This document shows, piece after piece, positions 1 through 8,239 of a stretch of DNA of 12,048 bases. The DNA comes from Pseudomonadota bacterium (GTDB taxonomy: Bacteria; Pseudomonadota; Gammaproteobacteria; UBA5335). The notes beneath the pieces were generated by a model. The model searched no databases, was not told where the DNA came from, and saw only the letters and a program-made list of their open reading frames with translations. The stretch lies in NCBI GenBank assembly GCA_021783685.1, contig JAJXTQ010000026.1:1-12048 (forward strand), read 5' to 3'. The stretch's first letter is position 1. Each line of letters opens with the position of its first letter. The position numbers and the translations under genes were made by a program.

Positions 1-29
1 CGCGCGGGCCATTCGGCAGGCTCGGCCAT
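1..29 (-). CDS. 5' end of a divergent gene, product unknown (partial)
   Basis: Reading the minus strand from position 29, an ATG opens a frame (MAEPAEWPA, then off the window) with a GGAG ribosome site eight bases upstream of it. A TAGAAT -10-like hexamer lies on the same strand at 63-58. Nine codons are too few to identify a product. From memory, the gene beside metG in many gammaproteobacteria is the divergent Fe-S carrier gene apbC/mrp, so that is the best guess by position only. The start, the ribosome site and the divergent layout are seen; the identity is inference. Confidence 0.4.
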
Positions 30-136
30 GGCGGATTCTCCAAGCAGCAAAAGGCGGATTCTACGCCAGAACGCGGCGGCATCCCGGCTCCTGCATGGCA
101 TACTAGGGCCCATTTGCATCCGGACCGCCCGCCACC
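30..136. promoter_or_regulatory. Divergent promoter region between metG and the minus-strand gene
   Basis: This short region must serve both divergent genes. On the minus strand TAGAAT (63-58) matches five of six -10 consensus bases, but no good -35 box is visible. On the plus strand CATACT (99-104) matches four of six and would start the metG message about 25 bases before its ATG. metG has no clear Shine-Dalgarno sequence; GGA at 121-123 is too far away to be convincing. The 10-base sequence GGCGGATTCT occurs at 30-39 and again at 53-62. No hairpin typical of a leader attenuator was seen. Confidence 0.3.
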
Positions 137-2203
137 ATGACCCAGCCGCGCCGCATCCTCGTCACCAGCGCCCTGCCCTATGCCAACGGGCCCATCCATC
201 TGGGTCATCTGGTCGAATACATCCAGACCGACATCTGGGTGCGCTTCCAGCGCATGCGCGGGCATGAGTGCCTCTATGTCTGCGCCGACGATGCGCATGG
301 CACGCCGATCATGCTCAAAGCGCGCGAGCACGGCATCGCGCCCGAGGTGCAGATCCAGCGCGTGTGGACCGAGCACACCGCCGATTTCGCCCGCTTCGGC
401 ATCGGTTTCGACCACTACCACACGACGCATTCGCCCGAGAACCGCCATTTCGCCGAGCTGATCTACACCCGGCTGCGCGACGCCGGCCACATCGTGCGCC
501 GCAGCATCCGTCAGGCTTTCGATCCCGTGCAGCAGATGTTCCTGCCCGACCGCTTCATCAAGGGCGGTTGCCCGCGCTGTGGCGCGGCGGACCAGTACGG
601 CGATTCCTGCGAGGTCTGCGGCGCGACCTACGCCCCGAGCGACCTCAGGAATCCCGTCTCCGTGCTCTCCGGCGCCGCGCCCGAGGCGCGCGATTCGGAG
701 CACTATTTCTTTCGGCTGGCCGACTTCGAGCCCATGCTGCGCGAGTGGATCGCGGCGGGTGCGCTGCAGGGCGCGGTGCGCCACAAGCTGGACGAATGGT
801 TCGAGGCCGGGCTCGCGGACTGGGACATCTCGCGCGATGCGCCCTATTTCGGCTTCGAGATTCCCGATGCGCCGGGCAAGTTCTTCTACGTCTGGCTGGA
901 CGCGCCCATCGGCTACATGGCGAGTTTCCAGGCGCTGTGCGAGCGGCGCGAGAATATCGGTGCTCCGTTGGCGTTCGATGATTTCTGGGCGCCGGGCGCG
1001 GACACCGAGCTGTATCACTTCATCGGCAAGGACATCGCCTATTTCCACACCCTGTTCTGGCCCGCGATGCTGCACGGCGCGGGCTTCCGCCTGCCGACCG
1101 CGGTGTTCGCCCACGGCTTCCTCACCGTCAACGGCCAGAAGATGTCGAAATCGCGCGGCACCTTCATCCGCGCCGAGACCTTCGCCCGCCACGTCGCACC
1201 CGAATACCTGCGCTACTACTTCGCCGCCAAGCTGGGCCCCGAGGTCGAGGACATCGACCTGAATCTGGAGGACTTCGCCGCGCGGGTGAACGCGGACCTG
1301 GTCGGCAAGCTCGCCAACATCGCCAGCCGTTGCGCCGGCTTCATCGGCAAACGCTTCGAGGGGCGGTTGAACAAGGTTCTGATCGGTGATGAAGACCCGC
1401 GGCGGAGCGACGATCACATCGATTCGCTCACCTCCGATCTGATGCGGGCTGCCGATGACATCGCCACCTGCTACGAGGGTCGCGACTACGCCCGCGCCGT
1501 GCGCCGGATCATGGCGCTGGCCGATGAGGTCAACGCCTTTATCGATCAGAAAAAACCTTGGGATCTGGCCAAGGATCCGGCACAAGCCGGGCACCTGCAC
1601 CTTGTGGCCAGCGTCGCGCTCAATGCCTTCCGACTGCTGATCGTCTACCTGAAGCCCGTGCTGCCGGTCATGGCCGAGGCGGCGGAGCGCTTTCTGGGTG
1701 TGGCGCCGCTCACGTGGAACGACGCGGCGCGCCTGCTGCCAGAGGGTCATGTGATCGGCGCCTACCAGCATCTGGCGCGGCGCGTGGAACCCGAAGCACT
1801 GAGCAAACTGATCGCCGATTCGAAAGAAGCCGCCCCGAGCATCGCCGCGCCGGAACAGCCCGTGACCGCCCCCATTGCGCCGACCATCGGCATCGACGAG
1901 TTCGCGAAAATCGACCTGCGCATCGCGCGCATCGTCGCGGCCGAACAGGTGGCGGGCGCCGACAAGCTGCTGCGCCTGCAGCTCGATCTGGGCAGCGAGC
2001 AGCGCCAGGTGTTCGCCGGCATCAAGTCGGCCTACCGCCCGGAAGAGCTGACCGGCCGGCTCACGGTGATGGTTGCCAACCTCGCCCCGCGCCAGATGAA
2101 GTTCGGCCTCTCCGAGGGCATGGTGCTGGCTGCCGGCGACGGCAAGGGAATATTCCTGCTCGCGCCCGATGCCGGCGCCCAACCCGGCATGCGGGTGAAA
2201 TGA
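137..2203 (+). CDS. metG: Methionyl-tRNA synthetase
   Basis: This cytoplasmic class I enzyme charges tRNA-Met with methionine using ATP. The 688-residue product is close in length to the dimeric enterobacterial enzyme. The HIGH-type signature is HLGH at residues 21-24. The zinc knuckle has Cys145, Cys148, Cys158 and Cys161, the same numbering I recall for the E. coli enzyme. The KMSKS loop is at residues 335-339. The Rossmann catalytic core is followed by the helical anticodon-binding domain (about 390-545), a linker, and a C-terminal EMAPII/Trbp111-like tRNA-binding and dimerisation domain from about residue 585 to the end. The ATG at 137 gives an N-terminus of standard length. rnfA starts 41 bases after the stop with no evident terminator between, so read-through into rnf is possible. 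Confidence 0.98.
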   Translation: MTQPRRILVTSALPYANGPIHLGHLVEYIQTDIWVRFQRMRGHECLYVCADDAHGTPIMLKAREHGIAPEVQIQRVWTEHTADFARFGIGFDHYHTTHSPENRHFAELIYTRLRDAGHIVRRSIRQAFDPVQQMFLPDRFIKGGCPRCGAADQYGDSCEVCGATYAPSDLRNPVSVLSGAAPEARDSEHYFFRLADFEPMLREWIAAGALQGAVRHKLDEWFEAGLADWDISRDAPYFGFEIPDAPGKFFYVWLDAPIGYMASFQALCERRENIGAPLAFDDFWAPGADTELYHFIGKDIAYFHTLFWPAMLHGAGFRLPTAVFAHGFLTVNGQKMSKSRGTFIRAETFARHVAPEYLRYYFAAKLGPEVEDIDLNLEDFAARVNADLVGKLANIASRCAGFIGKRFEGRLNKVLIGDEDPRRSDDHIDSLTSDLMRAADDIATCYEGRDYARAVRRIMALADEVNAFIDQKKPWDLAKDPAQAGHLHLVASVALNAFRLLIVYLKPVLPVMAEAAERFLGVAPLTWNDAARLLPEGHVIGAYQHLARRVEPEALSKLIADSKEAAPSIAAPEQPVTAPIAPTIGIDEFAKIDLRIARIVAAEQVAGADKLLRLQLDLGSEQRQVFAGIKSAYRPEELTGRLTVMVANLAPRQMKFGLSEGMVLAAGDGKGIFLLAPDAGAQPGMRVK

Positions 2204-2244
2204 CGCGCCGGGGCCGGCCGATCCAGACACAGGCGCGGTGAGCC

Positions 2245-2814
2245 GTGACGACGCTCATCGCCACCGCCCTGCTGCAAAATGCCGTTCTCAGCCTGGGTCT
2301 GGGGCTCATACCGGCCTTGCTCCTTGCCCCGGTGCGGCTCGATCGCGTGGCCTGGGCCGGCCTGCTCGGCATCCCGCTGTCGATGTTCGTCGCCGCCTTC
2401 GACCATGCGACGCAGTTGCTGTGGCTGCGTCCGCAAGGATGGGAGGCGCTACGCCTGCCGCTGCTGCTGGGCCTGACGGCACTGCTGGCGCAGATCCTCG
2501 CCTTCGGTCTGCGCCGCCGGATCGCGCCGGACGCCCACGGGCCCCGCATCGCGCCCTGGTTCGGGCTCTACGGAACGCTGCTGGGCCTGGCCCTCGCCCT
2601 CATGCCGCCAGCGGCGTCCTTCGGCGCGGCGCTCGCCTCGGGTTTCGGCACGGCGGCGGGTGCCGCCCTCGTGCTCATCCCGCTGGCCGCCCTGCGGCAT
2701 CATCTGGCCAGCGCCGACACGCCGCACGCCTTTCAGGGCCTGCCCATCGCGCTGGTGACGCTGGGACTCGCGGCACTGGCCTTTCTGGGGTTCAACGGCC
2801 TGGTGAAGGTCTAG
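2245..2814 (+). CDS. rnfA: Divergent RnfA-like membrane subunit lacking cluster cysteines
   Basis: The product is a 189-residue, very hydrophobic protein with about six membrane segments, at the place and length of RnfA/RsxA (about 193 residues). The C-terminus is clearly RnfA: residues 160-188 (Pro-x-x-Phe-Gln-Gly, then IALVT, LAFLGF and GLVK) match the end of E. coli RsxA closely. The N-terminal QNAVL and GLGLIP stretch aligns without gaps to the conserved NNFVL and FLGLCP segment. RnfA normally supplies two cysteines, in LCP and NCAVLG, to a [2Fe-2S] cluster shared with RnfE. Here these positions are Ile22 and Gly110, and the protein has no cysteine at all. The start is a GTG with GGTGA four bases upstream; an out-of-frame GTG at 2238 opens only a shadow frame. 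rnfB follows after three bases. The family is fairly certain; retained function is not. Confidence 0.85.
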   Translation: MTTLIATALLQNAVLSLGLGLIPALLLAPVRLDRVAWAGLLGIPLSMFVAAFDHATQLLWLRPQGWEALRLPLLLGLTALLAQILAFGLRRRIAPDAHGPRIAPWFGLYGTLLGLALALMPPAASFGAALASGFGTAAGAALVLIPLAALRHHLASADTPHAFQGLPIALVTLGLAALAFLGFNGLVKV

Positions 2815-2817
2815 CCG

Positions 2818-3390
2818 ATGGCCTGGGTGATGCTGGCGGTCTGGGCGGGGCTCTTCGCGGCCTTGAGCGGAGCGTTGGCCGCACTGGCCCGACACCGGCC
2901 CGAGGAAACGGCGGCGCTCGCCGCGGCGCTGGATGCCCTGCTGCCGCAGACCCAGTGCGGGCAATGCGAACATCCCGGCTGCCACCCCTATGCTGCGGCC
3001 TTGGCGTCCGGCAGCGCCGCTCCCAACCGCTGCGTGCCGGGCGGCAGCCGGACGCGCGACCGCCTGCTCGAACGACTCGGGATCGATGAGGCCCGCGAGC
3101 GCTTCCCCGCCCCGCCGGTGCCCACCCCCACCGTGGCGCGCATCGACGAGATGCGCTGCGTCGCGTGCACGCTGTGCCTGGACGCCTGTCCGGTGGATGC
3201 CATCGTCGGCGCCCGCAGCTTTGCCCACACGGTCATTGCGGCGGAATGCACGGGCTGCGCGCTGTGCCTGCCGGTCTGCCCGGTCGACTGCATCGTGCTG
3301 ACGCCGGCACCGCCCCTGTCCGACGGGCGGATTCCCGGGTATCCGGGTGCGGACGATCTCGCTTCGGTGCGGGCGCATGGCCCGCATTGA
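2818..3390 (+). CDS. rnfB: Rnf complex ferredoxin-type subunit RnfB
   Basis: RnfB is a membrane-anchored Fe-S protein that exchanges electrons with ferredoxin-like partners on the cytoplasmic side of the Rnf complex. An N-terminal membrane helix (about residues 3-24) is followed by the RnfB-specific four-cysteine motif Cys47, Cys50, Cys55 and Cys72 (CGQC, PGC, then CVPGG). Two bacterial-ferredoxin [4Fe-4S] motifs follow: Cys114, 117, 120, 124 and Cys144, 147, 150, 154. All twelve expected ligands are present, in contrast to the cysteine-free RnfA just upstream. The residue after the second cysteine is Glu rather than the usual Gly. The 190-residue length is normal. GAAGG at 2805-2809 is a suitable ribosome site. 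The 3' end overlaps rnfC by 14 bases. Confidence 0.96.
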   Translation: MAWVMLAVWAGLFAALSGALAALARHRPEETAALAAALDALLPQTQCGQCEHPGCHPYAAALASGSAAPNRCVPGGSRTRDRLLERLGIDEARERFPAPPVPTPTVARIDEMRCVACTLCLDACPVDAIVGARSFAHTVIAAECTGCALCLPVCPVDCIVLTPAPPLSDGRIPGYPGADDLASVRAHGPH

Positions 3391-4879
3391 AACCGCCCGC
3401 TACGCCCCGCGCGGCGGTCTGGCGCTGGCGCCCGTCACGGGGCCGCCGCCCGCCTGGCGCGAAGCGCCGGTGCCGCCGGTGCTCGCGTTGCCTCTGGAAC
3501 AACAGGCCGGCGCTGAGGCGATACCCTGCGTGGCGGTCGGCGACCGGGTCCAACGCGGCCAGTGCATCGCCCGTCCACCCGGCGCCTGGGACGCAGCCAT
3601 TCACGCCAGCAGTTCCGGCGAAGTCGTCGCCATCGCGCCCTGCCCGGTGGCGCTGCACACGGTCGCGCCGCGGCCCTGCATCCTGATCCGCACCGACGGC
3701 GCGGACAGCGCCGTCGCTCCGTTGCCCCCCTGCGATCCGGCGCGGGAGTCGCGCGCCGCGGTGCTGCGCCGCCTCGCCGAGGCCGGCGTGGTCGGGCTGG
3801 GCGGGGCGGTGTTCTCGACCGCCGCCAAGCTGGCTCGCGCCGACGCGCCGATCACCACGCTGATCGTCAACGCGGCCGAGTGCGAACCGCACATCCGCTG
3901 CGACGAGGCCCTGCTGGCCCACGCGCCCGCGCACATCGCCGCGGGCATCCAGGCGCTCGCCGTCTTCCTCGGCCAGCCCGAGGTGCTGATCGGGCTCAAG
4001 GAAACGCTCGATCCACGGCCCTTGGCCGCCGCGCTGGACGCCGCGGGCTCGAGCGCTGCGCGCATCATCCGCGTGCCGGCGCGCTACACCGCCGGCGCCG
4101 AGGACGTGCTGATCCGCCTGCTGACCGGGCGCGAAGTCCCGCGCGGCGCCCTGCCCCTGGACATCGGCTGCGTGTGCCTGAACGTGGCCACCGTGGTGGC
4201 CGCCGGGCGCGCGTTGCTGGCCGGCGAGCCGCTCACCACGCGGGTGGTCAGCGTCAGTGGACGCGACCTGTCCGGCAGCGCCAACCTGATCACCCGTCTG
4301 GGCACGCCGGTGTCGGCGCTCCTCGCCGCGTGTGGCGGCGCCGTAGCCCCGGGTCAGCGTGTCATCCTGGGCGGCCCCATGATGGGCGTGGAACTGGCGA
4401 ACACCGAGATCCCCATCACCAAGGCCAGCCAGGCCGTGTGGATGCCCGGAGCGGGAGATCTGCCCGCGCCGGGTCCCGAACGGGCCTGCATCCGCTGCGG
4501 CGCCTGTGTCACCGCCTGCCCGGTGAACCTGTTGCCGCAACAACTGCACTGGCATGCCCGCGCCGCGGACCCCGAAGCCCTGACCGCCCACGGGCTGGAG
4601 GTGTGCATCGAGTGCGGCTGTTGTGACGTGGTCTGTCCCAGCCAGATTCCGCTGGTCGCGCGCTTTCGTGCCGCCAAGGCGGCGCTCGCCGAGGTGCAGG
4701 TGCTCGACCTGAGGGCCCGCTGGCTGAAGGATCGTTTCGTCGCTCACGGGGCCCGTCTCGATGCGCGCACGGCGCGCGCGGCGGAAGAGACCGCCCTGCG
4801 CCGCGAGGATCCGCGCGCACGGCTGGCCCGGCTGCGCGCACATCGGGCGCGCAAGGACGCCGACGAGGGAAGCGCATGA
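3377..4879 (+). CDS. rnfC: Rnf complex NADH-binding Fe-S subunit RnfC
   Basis: RnfC is the peripheral subunit that binds FMN and NAD(H) and carries two [4Fe-4S] clusters. I chose the ATG at 3377 (500 residues) because it gives the usual short lead into the conserved Arg-Gly-Gly; an in-frame GTG at 3347 would add only ten residues inside rnfB. Visible landmarks are the nucleotide-site glycine motif at 140-148, NAAECEP at 165-171, GGPMMG at 332-337, and ferredoxin-type clusters at Cys371, 374, 377, 381 and Cys410, 413, 416, 420. The glycine motif reads GLGGAVFST where the usual form is GLGGAGFPT, and the later Lys-Tyr-Pro segment reads Arg-Tyr-Thr. The long Ala/Lys/Glu repeat tail of E. coli RsxC is absent. 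The stop overlaps the rnfD start as ATGA. Confidence 0.95.
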   Translation: MARIETARYAPRGGLALAPVTGPPPAWREAPVPPVLALPLEQQAGAEAIPCVAVGDRVQRGQCIARPPGAWDAAIHASSSGEVVAIAPCPVALHTVAPRPCILIRTDGADSAVAPLPPCDPARESRAAVLRRLAEAGVVGLGGAVFSTAAKLARADAPITTLIVNAAECEPHIRCDEALLAHAPAHIAAGIQALAVFLGQPEVLIGLKETLDPRPLAAALDAAGSSAARIIRVPARYTAGAEDVLIRLLTGREVPRGALPLDIGCVCLNVATVVAAGRALLAGEPLTTRVVSVSGRDLSGSANLITRLGTPVSALLAACGGAVAPGQRVILGGPMMGVELANTEIPITKASQAVWMPGAGDLPAPGPERACIRCGACVTACPVNLLPQQLHWHARAADPEALTAHGLEVCIECGCCDVVCPSQIPLVARFRAAKAALAEVQVLDLRARWLKDRFVAHGARLDARTARAAEETALRREDPRARLARLRAHRARKDADEGSA

Positions 4880-5886
4880 ATCCGGCGCCGCGACCGGAGA
4901 CGCCGCTCTGGCCCCATGCCCGCCCCGTGGCCTGGGTCATGACGCAGGTCCTGCTGGCGCTCCTGCCGGGCGCGGCGGTGACGCTCTGGTGCCGCGGCCC
5001 CGGGGTGGCGGTGAACCTCGCGCTCTGTCTCGCAACCGCCTATGCCTGCGAGGCCGCCGCCCTGCGCCTGCGCAACCGTCCCGTGTCGCCGGCCCTGGGC
5101 GACGGCAGCGTGGCGGTGACCGCGGCGCTCATCGCCTTGTCCCTGCCGCCCTGGCTGCCGCTGCCGCTGCCCGTGCTGGGCACTGCCTTTGCGGTCCTGA
5201 TCGTCAAGCAGGCCTATGGCGGGCTGGGCCAGAATCCGTTCAATCCCGCCATGGCCGCCTATGCCCTGTTGCTGGTGAGCTTTCCGGTGGCCATGACGCG
5301 CTGGCCGGCGGCGGCAGCCGCCTGGGATTGGGGCGCGGCCTGGCAGGCCTGGAGCGGCGGCGTGCCGGCATGGGACGGACTGACCAGCGCCACACCGCTC
5401 GGGGACGTGCGCACGCGCCTGACGCTCACGCACACGCTCTCGGAAATCGCCGCCCGCGGTGGCCCCGTCGGCGCACCGGCCGGCTGGGCGATCAACGGGG
5501 CCTATGGCCTGGGCGGCCTGTATCTCCTGGCGCGCGGCATCATCGGCTGGCGCATTCCGGTCGCCGTGCTCGGCGCTCTGGCCCTCTGCGCCATGGGTTT
5601 TCAGGCCGTGGACGCCGACCGCTACCCGTCCGCGCTGTTCCACCTCAGCCAGGGCGCCGCCCTGCTGGGCGCCTTTTTCATTGCCACCGACCCGGTCTCG
5701 GCCAGCACCACGCCGCGCGGGCGGCTGATCTATGGCGCCGGCGTCGGCGCGCTGGCCTACCTGATCCGGACCTTCGGCGCCTACCCGGACGGTTTCGCCT
5801 TTGCCGTGCTGCTGATGAACCTCGCCGTGCCGCTCATCGACCGCCTGACCATCCCGAGGCCCTATGGCAGCCCCCGAGACGACTGA
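4876..5886 (+). CDS. rnfD: Rnf complex flavin-binding membrane subunit RnfD
   Basis: RnfD is an integral membrane subunit with covalently bound FMN, related to NqrB, and a candidate part of the ion pathway. The 336-residue protein is multi-pass and near the family's usual length of about 350. The covalent flavin motif TSATPL is intact, with Thr173 as the expected attachment residue. Other conserved stretches are GGLGQNPFNPA (115-125), TDPVSAS (271-277) and PDGFAFAVLLMN followed by PLIDR near the C-terminus. The start overlaps the rnfC stop (ATGA) and has GAGGGA five bases upstream, which suggests translational coupling. The last 23 bases overlap rnfG. Unlike RnfA and RnfE, this subunit looks conventional. 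Confidence 0.96.
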   Translation: MNPAPRPETPLWPHARPVAWVMTQVLLALLPGAAVTLWCRGPGVAVNLALCLATAYACEAAALRLRNRPVSPALGDGSVAVTAALIALSLPPWLPLPLPVLGTAFAVLIVKQAYGGLGQNPFNPAMAAYALLLVSFPVAMTRWPAAAAAWDWGAAWQAWSGGVPAWDGLTSATPLGDVRTRLTLTHTLSEIAARGGPVGAPAGWAINGAYGLGGLYLLARGIIGWRIPVAVLGALALCAMGFQAVDADRYPSALFHLSQGAALLGAFFIATDPVSASTTPRGRLIYGAGVGALAYLIRTFGAYPDGFAFAVLLMNLAVPLIDRLTIPRPYGSPRDD

Positions 5887-6517
5887 GCGCCCCGACCCGG
5901 CCGCCTTCAGGGCGGGCCTCGCGCTCGGCGGCGCGGCGCTGGTGGTGTTCGCGCTGGTGCTCGCCACCGTGCACTGGACCGAGCCGCGCATGGCGCAGAA
6001 CCGGGCCCGGGACGCGCTGGCCCTAGTGCGCGAGATCGCCGGTGCCGAGGCGGACCCGCCTGGCGCACTGCGGCCCCTGAGGCTTCCGCCGGCGGGGGAA
6101 CTGCACCAGAATACGGCCTTCACGGCCTATCAACTGCTGATCGACGGCCGCGTGGCGAGCGTCATCCTGCCCGCCGTGGCGCCCGACGGCTACAGCGGGC
6201 GCATCGAACTTCTGGTCGGCATCGATGACCAGGGTCGTGTCACGCGGGTGCGGGTGACGCGCCACCACGAAACCGTGGGGCTCGGCGATCGCATCGACCG
6301 CGCGCGGTCGGCCTGGATCACCCAGTTCGACGGCCGCAGCCTCACCGACCCGGCACAGGAGCGCTGGAACGTGCGCAAGGACGGCGGCGATTTCGACCAG
6401 ATCACCGGCGCGACCCTGACGCCGCGGGCCGTGATCCACGCCGTCGCTGCGGCGCTGCAATACGCCGCGCGCCACCGCGAGCCGTTGTTCGATCCCGCAG
6501 GGCAGGCTGCGCCGTGA
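5864..6517 (+). CDS. rnfG: Rnf complex FMN-binding subunit RnfG
   Basis: RnfG carries covalently bound FMN on the periplasmic side and is related to NqrC. The 217-residue protein has one N-terminal membrane helix (about residues 16-38) and a soluble FMN-binding domain. The family segment HHETVGLGDRID (134-145) corresponds to the usual HKETPGLGDKI. The flavin motif TGAT at 181-184 is complete, with Thr184 as the expected attachment residue. The gene starts inside rnfD (23-base overlap), and its stop shares bases with the rnfE GTG start (GTGA), so expression is probably coupled along the operon. Nothing in this subunit suggests decay. Confidence 0.95.
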   Translation: MAAPETTERPDPAAFRAGLALGGAALVVFALVLATVHWTEPRMAQNRARDALALVREIAGAEADPPGALRPLRLPPAGELHQNTAFTAYQLLIDGRVASVILPAVAPDGYSGRIELLVGIDDQGRVTRVRVTRHHETVGLGDRIDRARSAWITQFDGRSLTDPAQERWNVRKDGGDFDQITGATLTPRAVIHAVAAALQYAARHREPLFDPAGQAAP

Positions 6518-7107
6518 AGCGTCTCCCCGACCTGCCGACCCCCGCTGCGCTGACGGCCGCCATCCCGCTGGCCGTGGGCAGCACCTCGCTCGTCGGCGGA
6601 CTGGCCCTCGCCCTTTCGACCGCGGCCCTCCATGGGCTTTGGCGCGCGCTGCGAGCGCCGCTGGACGCCCGCCTCGCTGCGCCGCTGCGCCTGGCGCTGG
6701 CGGCCCTGGTCCTGGGCGGGCTCACCGCCATCGTCGACCGCTTGCTCGACACCGGCCTGCACGGCCTGCACCCCGCCGTGGCCGGTCCCCTGCCGCTCGC
6801 GATCGCGGCCGTCCTGCTGCTGGAAGCCGCGTCCGCATCGCATGCACCGGGCGCCGCGAAAGAGACGGGGCGCTGGCGTGACGCATGCTTGCTCGCTGCG
6901 CTGCCGCCCCTGATCGGCGCGCTGCGCGAGGGCTTGGGCGCGCTGTCCATCGGCCGCGTGCCGCACACGGCCGGCGGCCCCATCCCCATGCCCGAAATCC
7001 CGGTCTTTCCGATCGCCATCTGGCCGGCCGGCGGATTCATACTGCTCGCCCTGCTGGTGGCCGGCTGGCGCGCGCTCGAGGCCCGGCGCGGAGCGGCGCC
7101 CCGATGA
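6514..7107 (+). CDS. rnfE: Divergent, shortened RnfE-like membrane subunit
   Basis: This 197-residue hydrophobic protein occupies the rnfE slot between rnfG and nth. Family traces remain: IPLAVGSTS (17-25) aligns with the LCPLLAVTST segment, GALREGLG (135-142) with GSLREIIG, and WPAGGFILLALL (170-181) with the PPGAFIGLGL segment. It is about 34 residues shorter than E. coli RsxE (231), partly because the N-terminal Trp-Lys-Asn-Asn region is missing. The LCP cysteine is Ile17, and the second ligand region, normally TNC, has no cysteine (residues 91-110 include PLPLAIAAV). The only cysteine, Cys125, lies well outside both positions. The start is GTG overlapping the rnfG stop; the stop overlaps the nth start. 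Assignment rests on synteny plus these patches; it is the least certain Rnf subunit here. Confidence 0.75.
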   Translation: MKRLPDLPTPAALTAAIPLAVGSTSLVGGLALALSTAALHGLWRALRAPLDARLAAPLRLALAALVLGGLTAIVDRLLDTGLHGLHPAVAGPLPLAIAAVLLLEAASASHAPGAAKETGRWRDACLLAALPPLIGALREGLGALSIGRVPHTAGGPIPMPEIPVFPIAIWPAGGFILLALLVAGWRALEARRGAAPR

Positions 7108-7790
7108 CGCCGGAGCACTGCGCGGAACTCTTCGCCCGGCTCGCGGCCGCCAATCCCGAGCCCAGGACCGAACTCGTCTATCACAACCCCTATCAATTGC
7201 TGGTGGCCGTCATTCTTTCGGCGCAGGCCACCGACGTGGGGGTGAACAAGGCCACCGGCCCCTTGTTCGCGCACGTCCGCACGCCGCAGGACATGCTCAC
7301 CCTGGGCGAGGAAGGACTGCGGCAGGCCATCCGCAGCATCGGCCTCTATCCGTCCAAGGCGCGCCACGTCATGGCCATGAGCCGGATGCTGGTGGAGCTC
7401 CACGAGGGGCAGGTGCCGCGCAGCCGCGAGGCGCTCGAAGCCCTGCCCGGCGTGGGCCGCAAGACCGCCAACGTGGTGCTCAACGTCGTGTTCGGCGAAC
7501 CGACGCTGGCGGTGGACACCCACATCTTCCGCGTCGCCAACCGCACCGGACTCGCGCCCGGCAAGACGGTGCGGGAGGTCGAGGACCAACTGCTGCGCTG
7601 CGTGCCGCCGGCCTACCGCCAGCATGCGCATCACTGGCTGATCCTGCATGGCCGCTACGTCTGCCGGGCGCGCCGGCCGCTGTGCGACCGCTGCCCCATC
7701 CATGACCTGTGCGCCAGTGCGCCGCTGTTTCCGCCCATGGCGGACGGCGCGCCCGCCCGGTCCGCCGCACCCGCATCCGGAGCCCACTGA
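7104..7790 (+). CDS. nth: Endonuclease III (DNA glycosylase/AP lyase)
   Basis: The product is a cytoplasmic base-excision repair enzyme that removes oxidised pyrimidines and cleaves the abasic site. The 228-residue protein aligns with E. coli Nth from the first residue and has a slightly longer C-terminal tail. The helix-hairpin-helix LPGVGRKTANVV contains catalytic Lys120, and VDTH contains catalytic Asp138. The [4Fe-4S] loop has the standard spacing C-x6-C-x2-C-x5-C (Cys187, 194, 197, 203). I chose the ATG at 7104 over earlier in-frame starts because it reproduces the E. coli N-terminus and overlaps the rnfE stop (ATGA). nth directly after rnf/rsx is a widespread arrangement. The next gene begins immediately after the stop. 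Confidence 0.97.
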   Translation: MTPEHCAELFARLAAANPEPRTELVYHNPYQLLVAVILSAQATDVGVNKATGPLFAHVRTPQDMLTLGEEGLRQAIRSIGLYPSKARHVMAMSRMLVELHEGQVPRSREALEALPGVGRKTANVVLNVVFGEPTLAVDTHIFRVANRTGLAPGKTVREVEDQLLRCVPPAYRQHAHHWLILHGRYVCRARRPLCDRCPIHDLCASAPLFPPMADGAPARSAAPASGAH

Positions 7791-8216
7791 ATGTTCGGTC
7801 ATGATCGCGCCACGCTGCGCGCCCAATATGGAGCCGCCTGGCGCAAGGCACGCGCGGGAGCAATGCTCAGCCCGCTGGAACAGGCCCTGGCGACGCTGAT
7901 CGAGGAGCATCCCGAGTACCACGCCCTGTTCGGCGAGGATGACGATGCCGCGCGGCGGCGCGAGTTTTCGCCGGATGCCGGACAGGAGAATCCGTTCCTG
8001 CACCTGGGACTGCACATGGCCCTGCGCGAACAGGTCGCGACCGATCGGCCGGCCGGCATCCGCCGCATCCACCGGCGCCTCGCCGCCCGTCAAGGTTCGC
8101 CGCATGCGGCCGAGCATGTGATGATGCACTGCCTGGGGCAGGCGCTGTGGGAAGCGCAGCGGGCCGGCCGGCCGCCCGACGAAGGCCGCTATCTCGACTG
8201 CCTGAACAGGCTCTAG
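7791..8216 (+). CDS. DUF1841 family protein
   Basis: This small 141-residue soluble protein has no signal peptide or membrane segment. The N-terminal Met-Phe, the AW-x-K segment and HPEYH are what I recall of the DUF1841 family of beta- and gammaproteobacteria, whose function is unknown. The striking feature is paired histidines one helical turn apart: His40/His44 in HPEYH, His71/His75 in HLGLH, and His105/His109/His113, followed by Cys114 and Glu121. This arrangement would suit metal binding on helices, though that is inference. GGAG at 7779-7782 lies eight bases before the ATG, and the gene abuts the nth stop with no gap, so it is very likely co-transcribed with nth. Confidence 0.85.
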   Translation: MFGHDRATLRAQYGAAWRKARAGAMLSPLEQALATLIEEHPEYHALFGEDDDAARRREFSPDAGQENPFLHLGLHMALREQVATDRPAGIRRIHRRLAARQGSPHAAEHVMMHCLGQALWEAQRAGRPPDEGRYLDCLNRL

Positions 8217-8239
8217 CGCGACGACACCGCGAGGACTGC

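Noticed and set aside
28..267. A 79-codon plus-strand frame running into metG
   Set aside because: It overlaps the conserved MetG N-terminus in another frame and has no ribosome site or homology that I recognise.
2245..2814. Treating rnfA as a pseudogene because of its lost cysteines
   Set aside because: The frame is full length, keeps the conserved C-terminus and hydrophobic pattern, and sits tightly between neighbours; loss of the ligands alone does not show decay.
2238..3089. A 283-codon plus-strand frame overlapping rnfA and the start of rnfB
   Set aside because: The frame is Arg/Pro/Gly-rich and matches nothing, while the alternative frame gives an RnfA C-terminus and intact RnfB cluster motifs.
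3233..4843. A 536-codon open frame on the minus strand opposite rnfC
   Set aside because: It lies wholly opposite a well-supported RnfC reading frame, its composition is low-complexity Arg/Gly/Ala, and no family motif appears. Long antisense frames are expected in GC-rich DNA.
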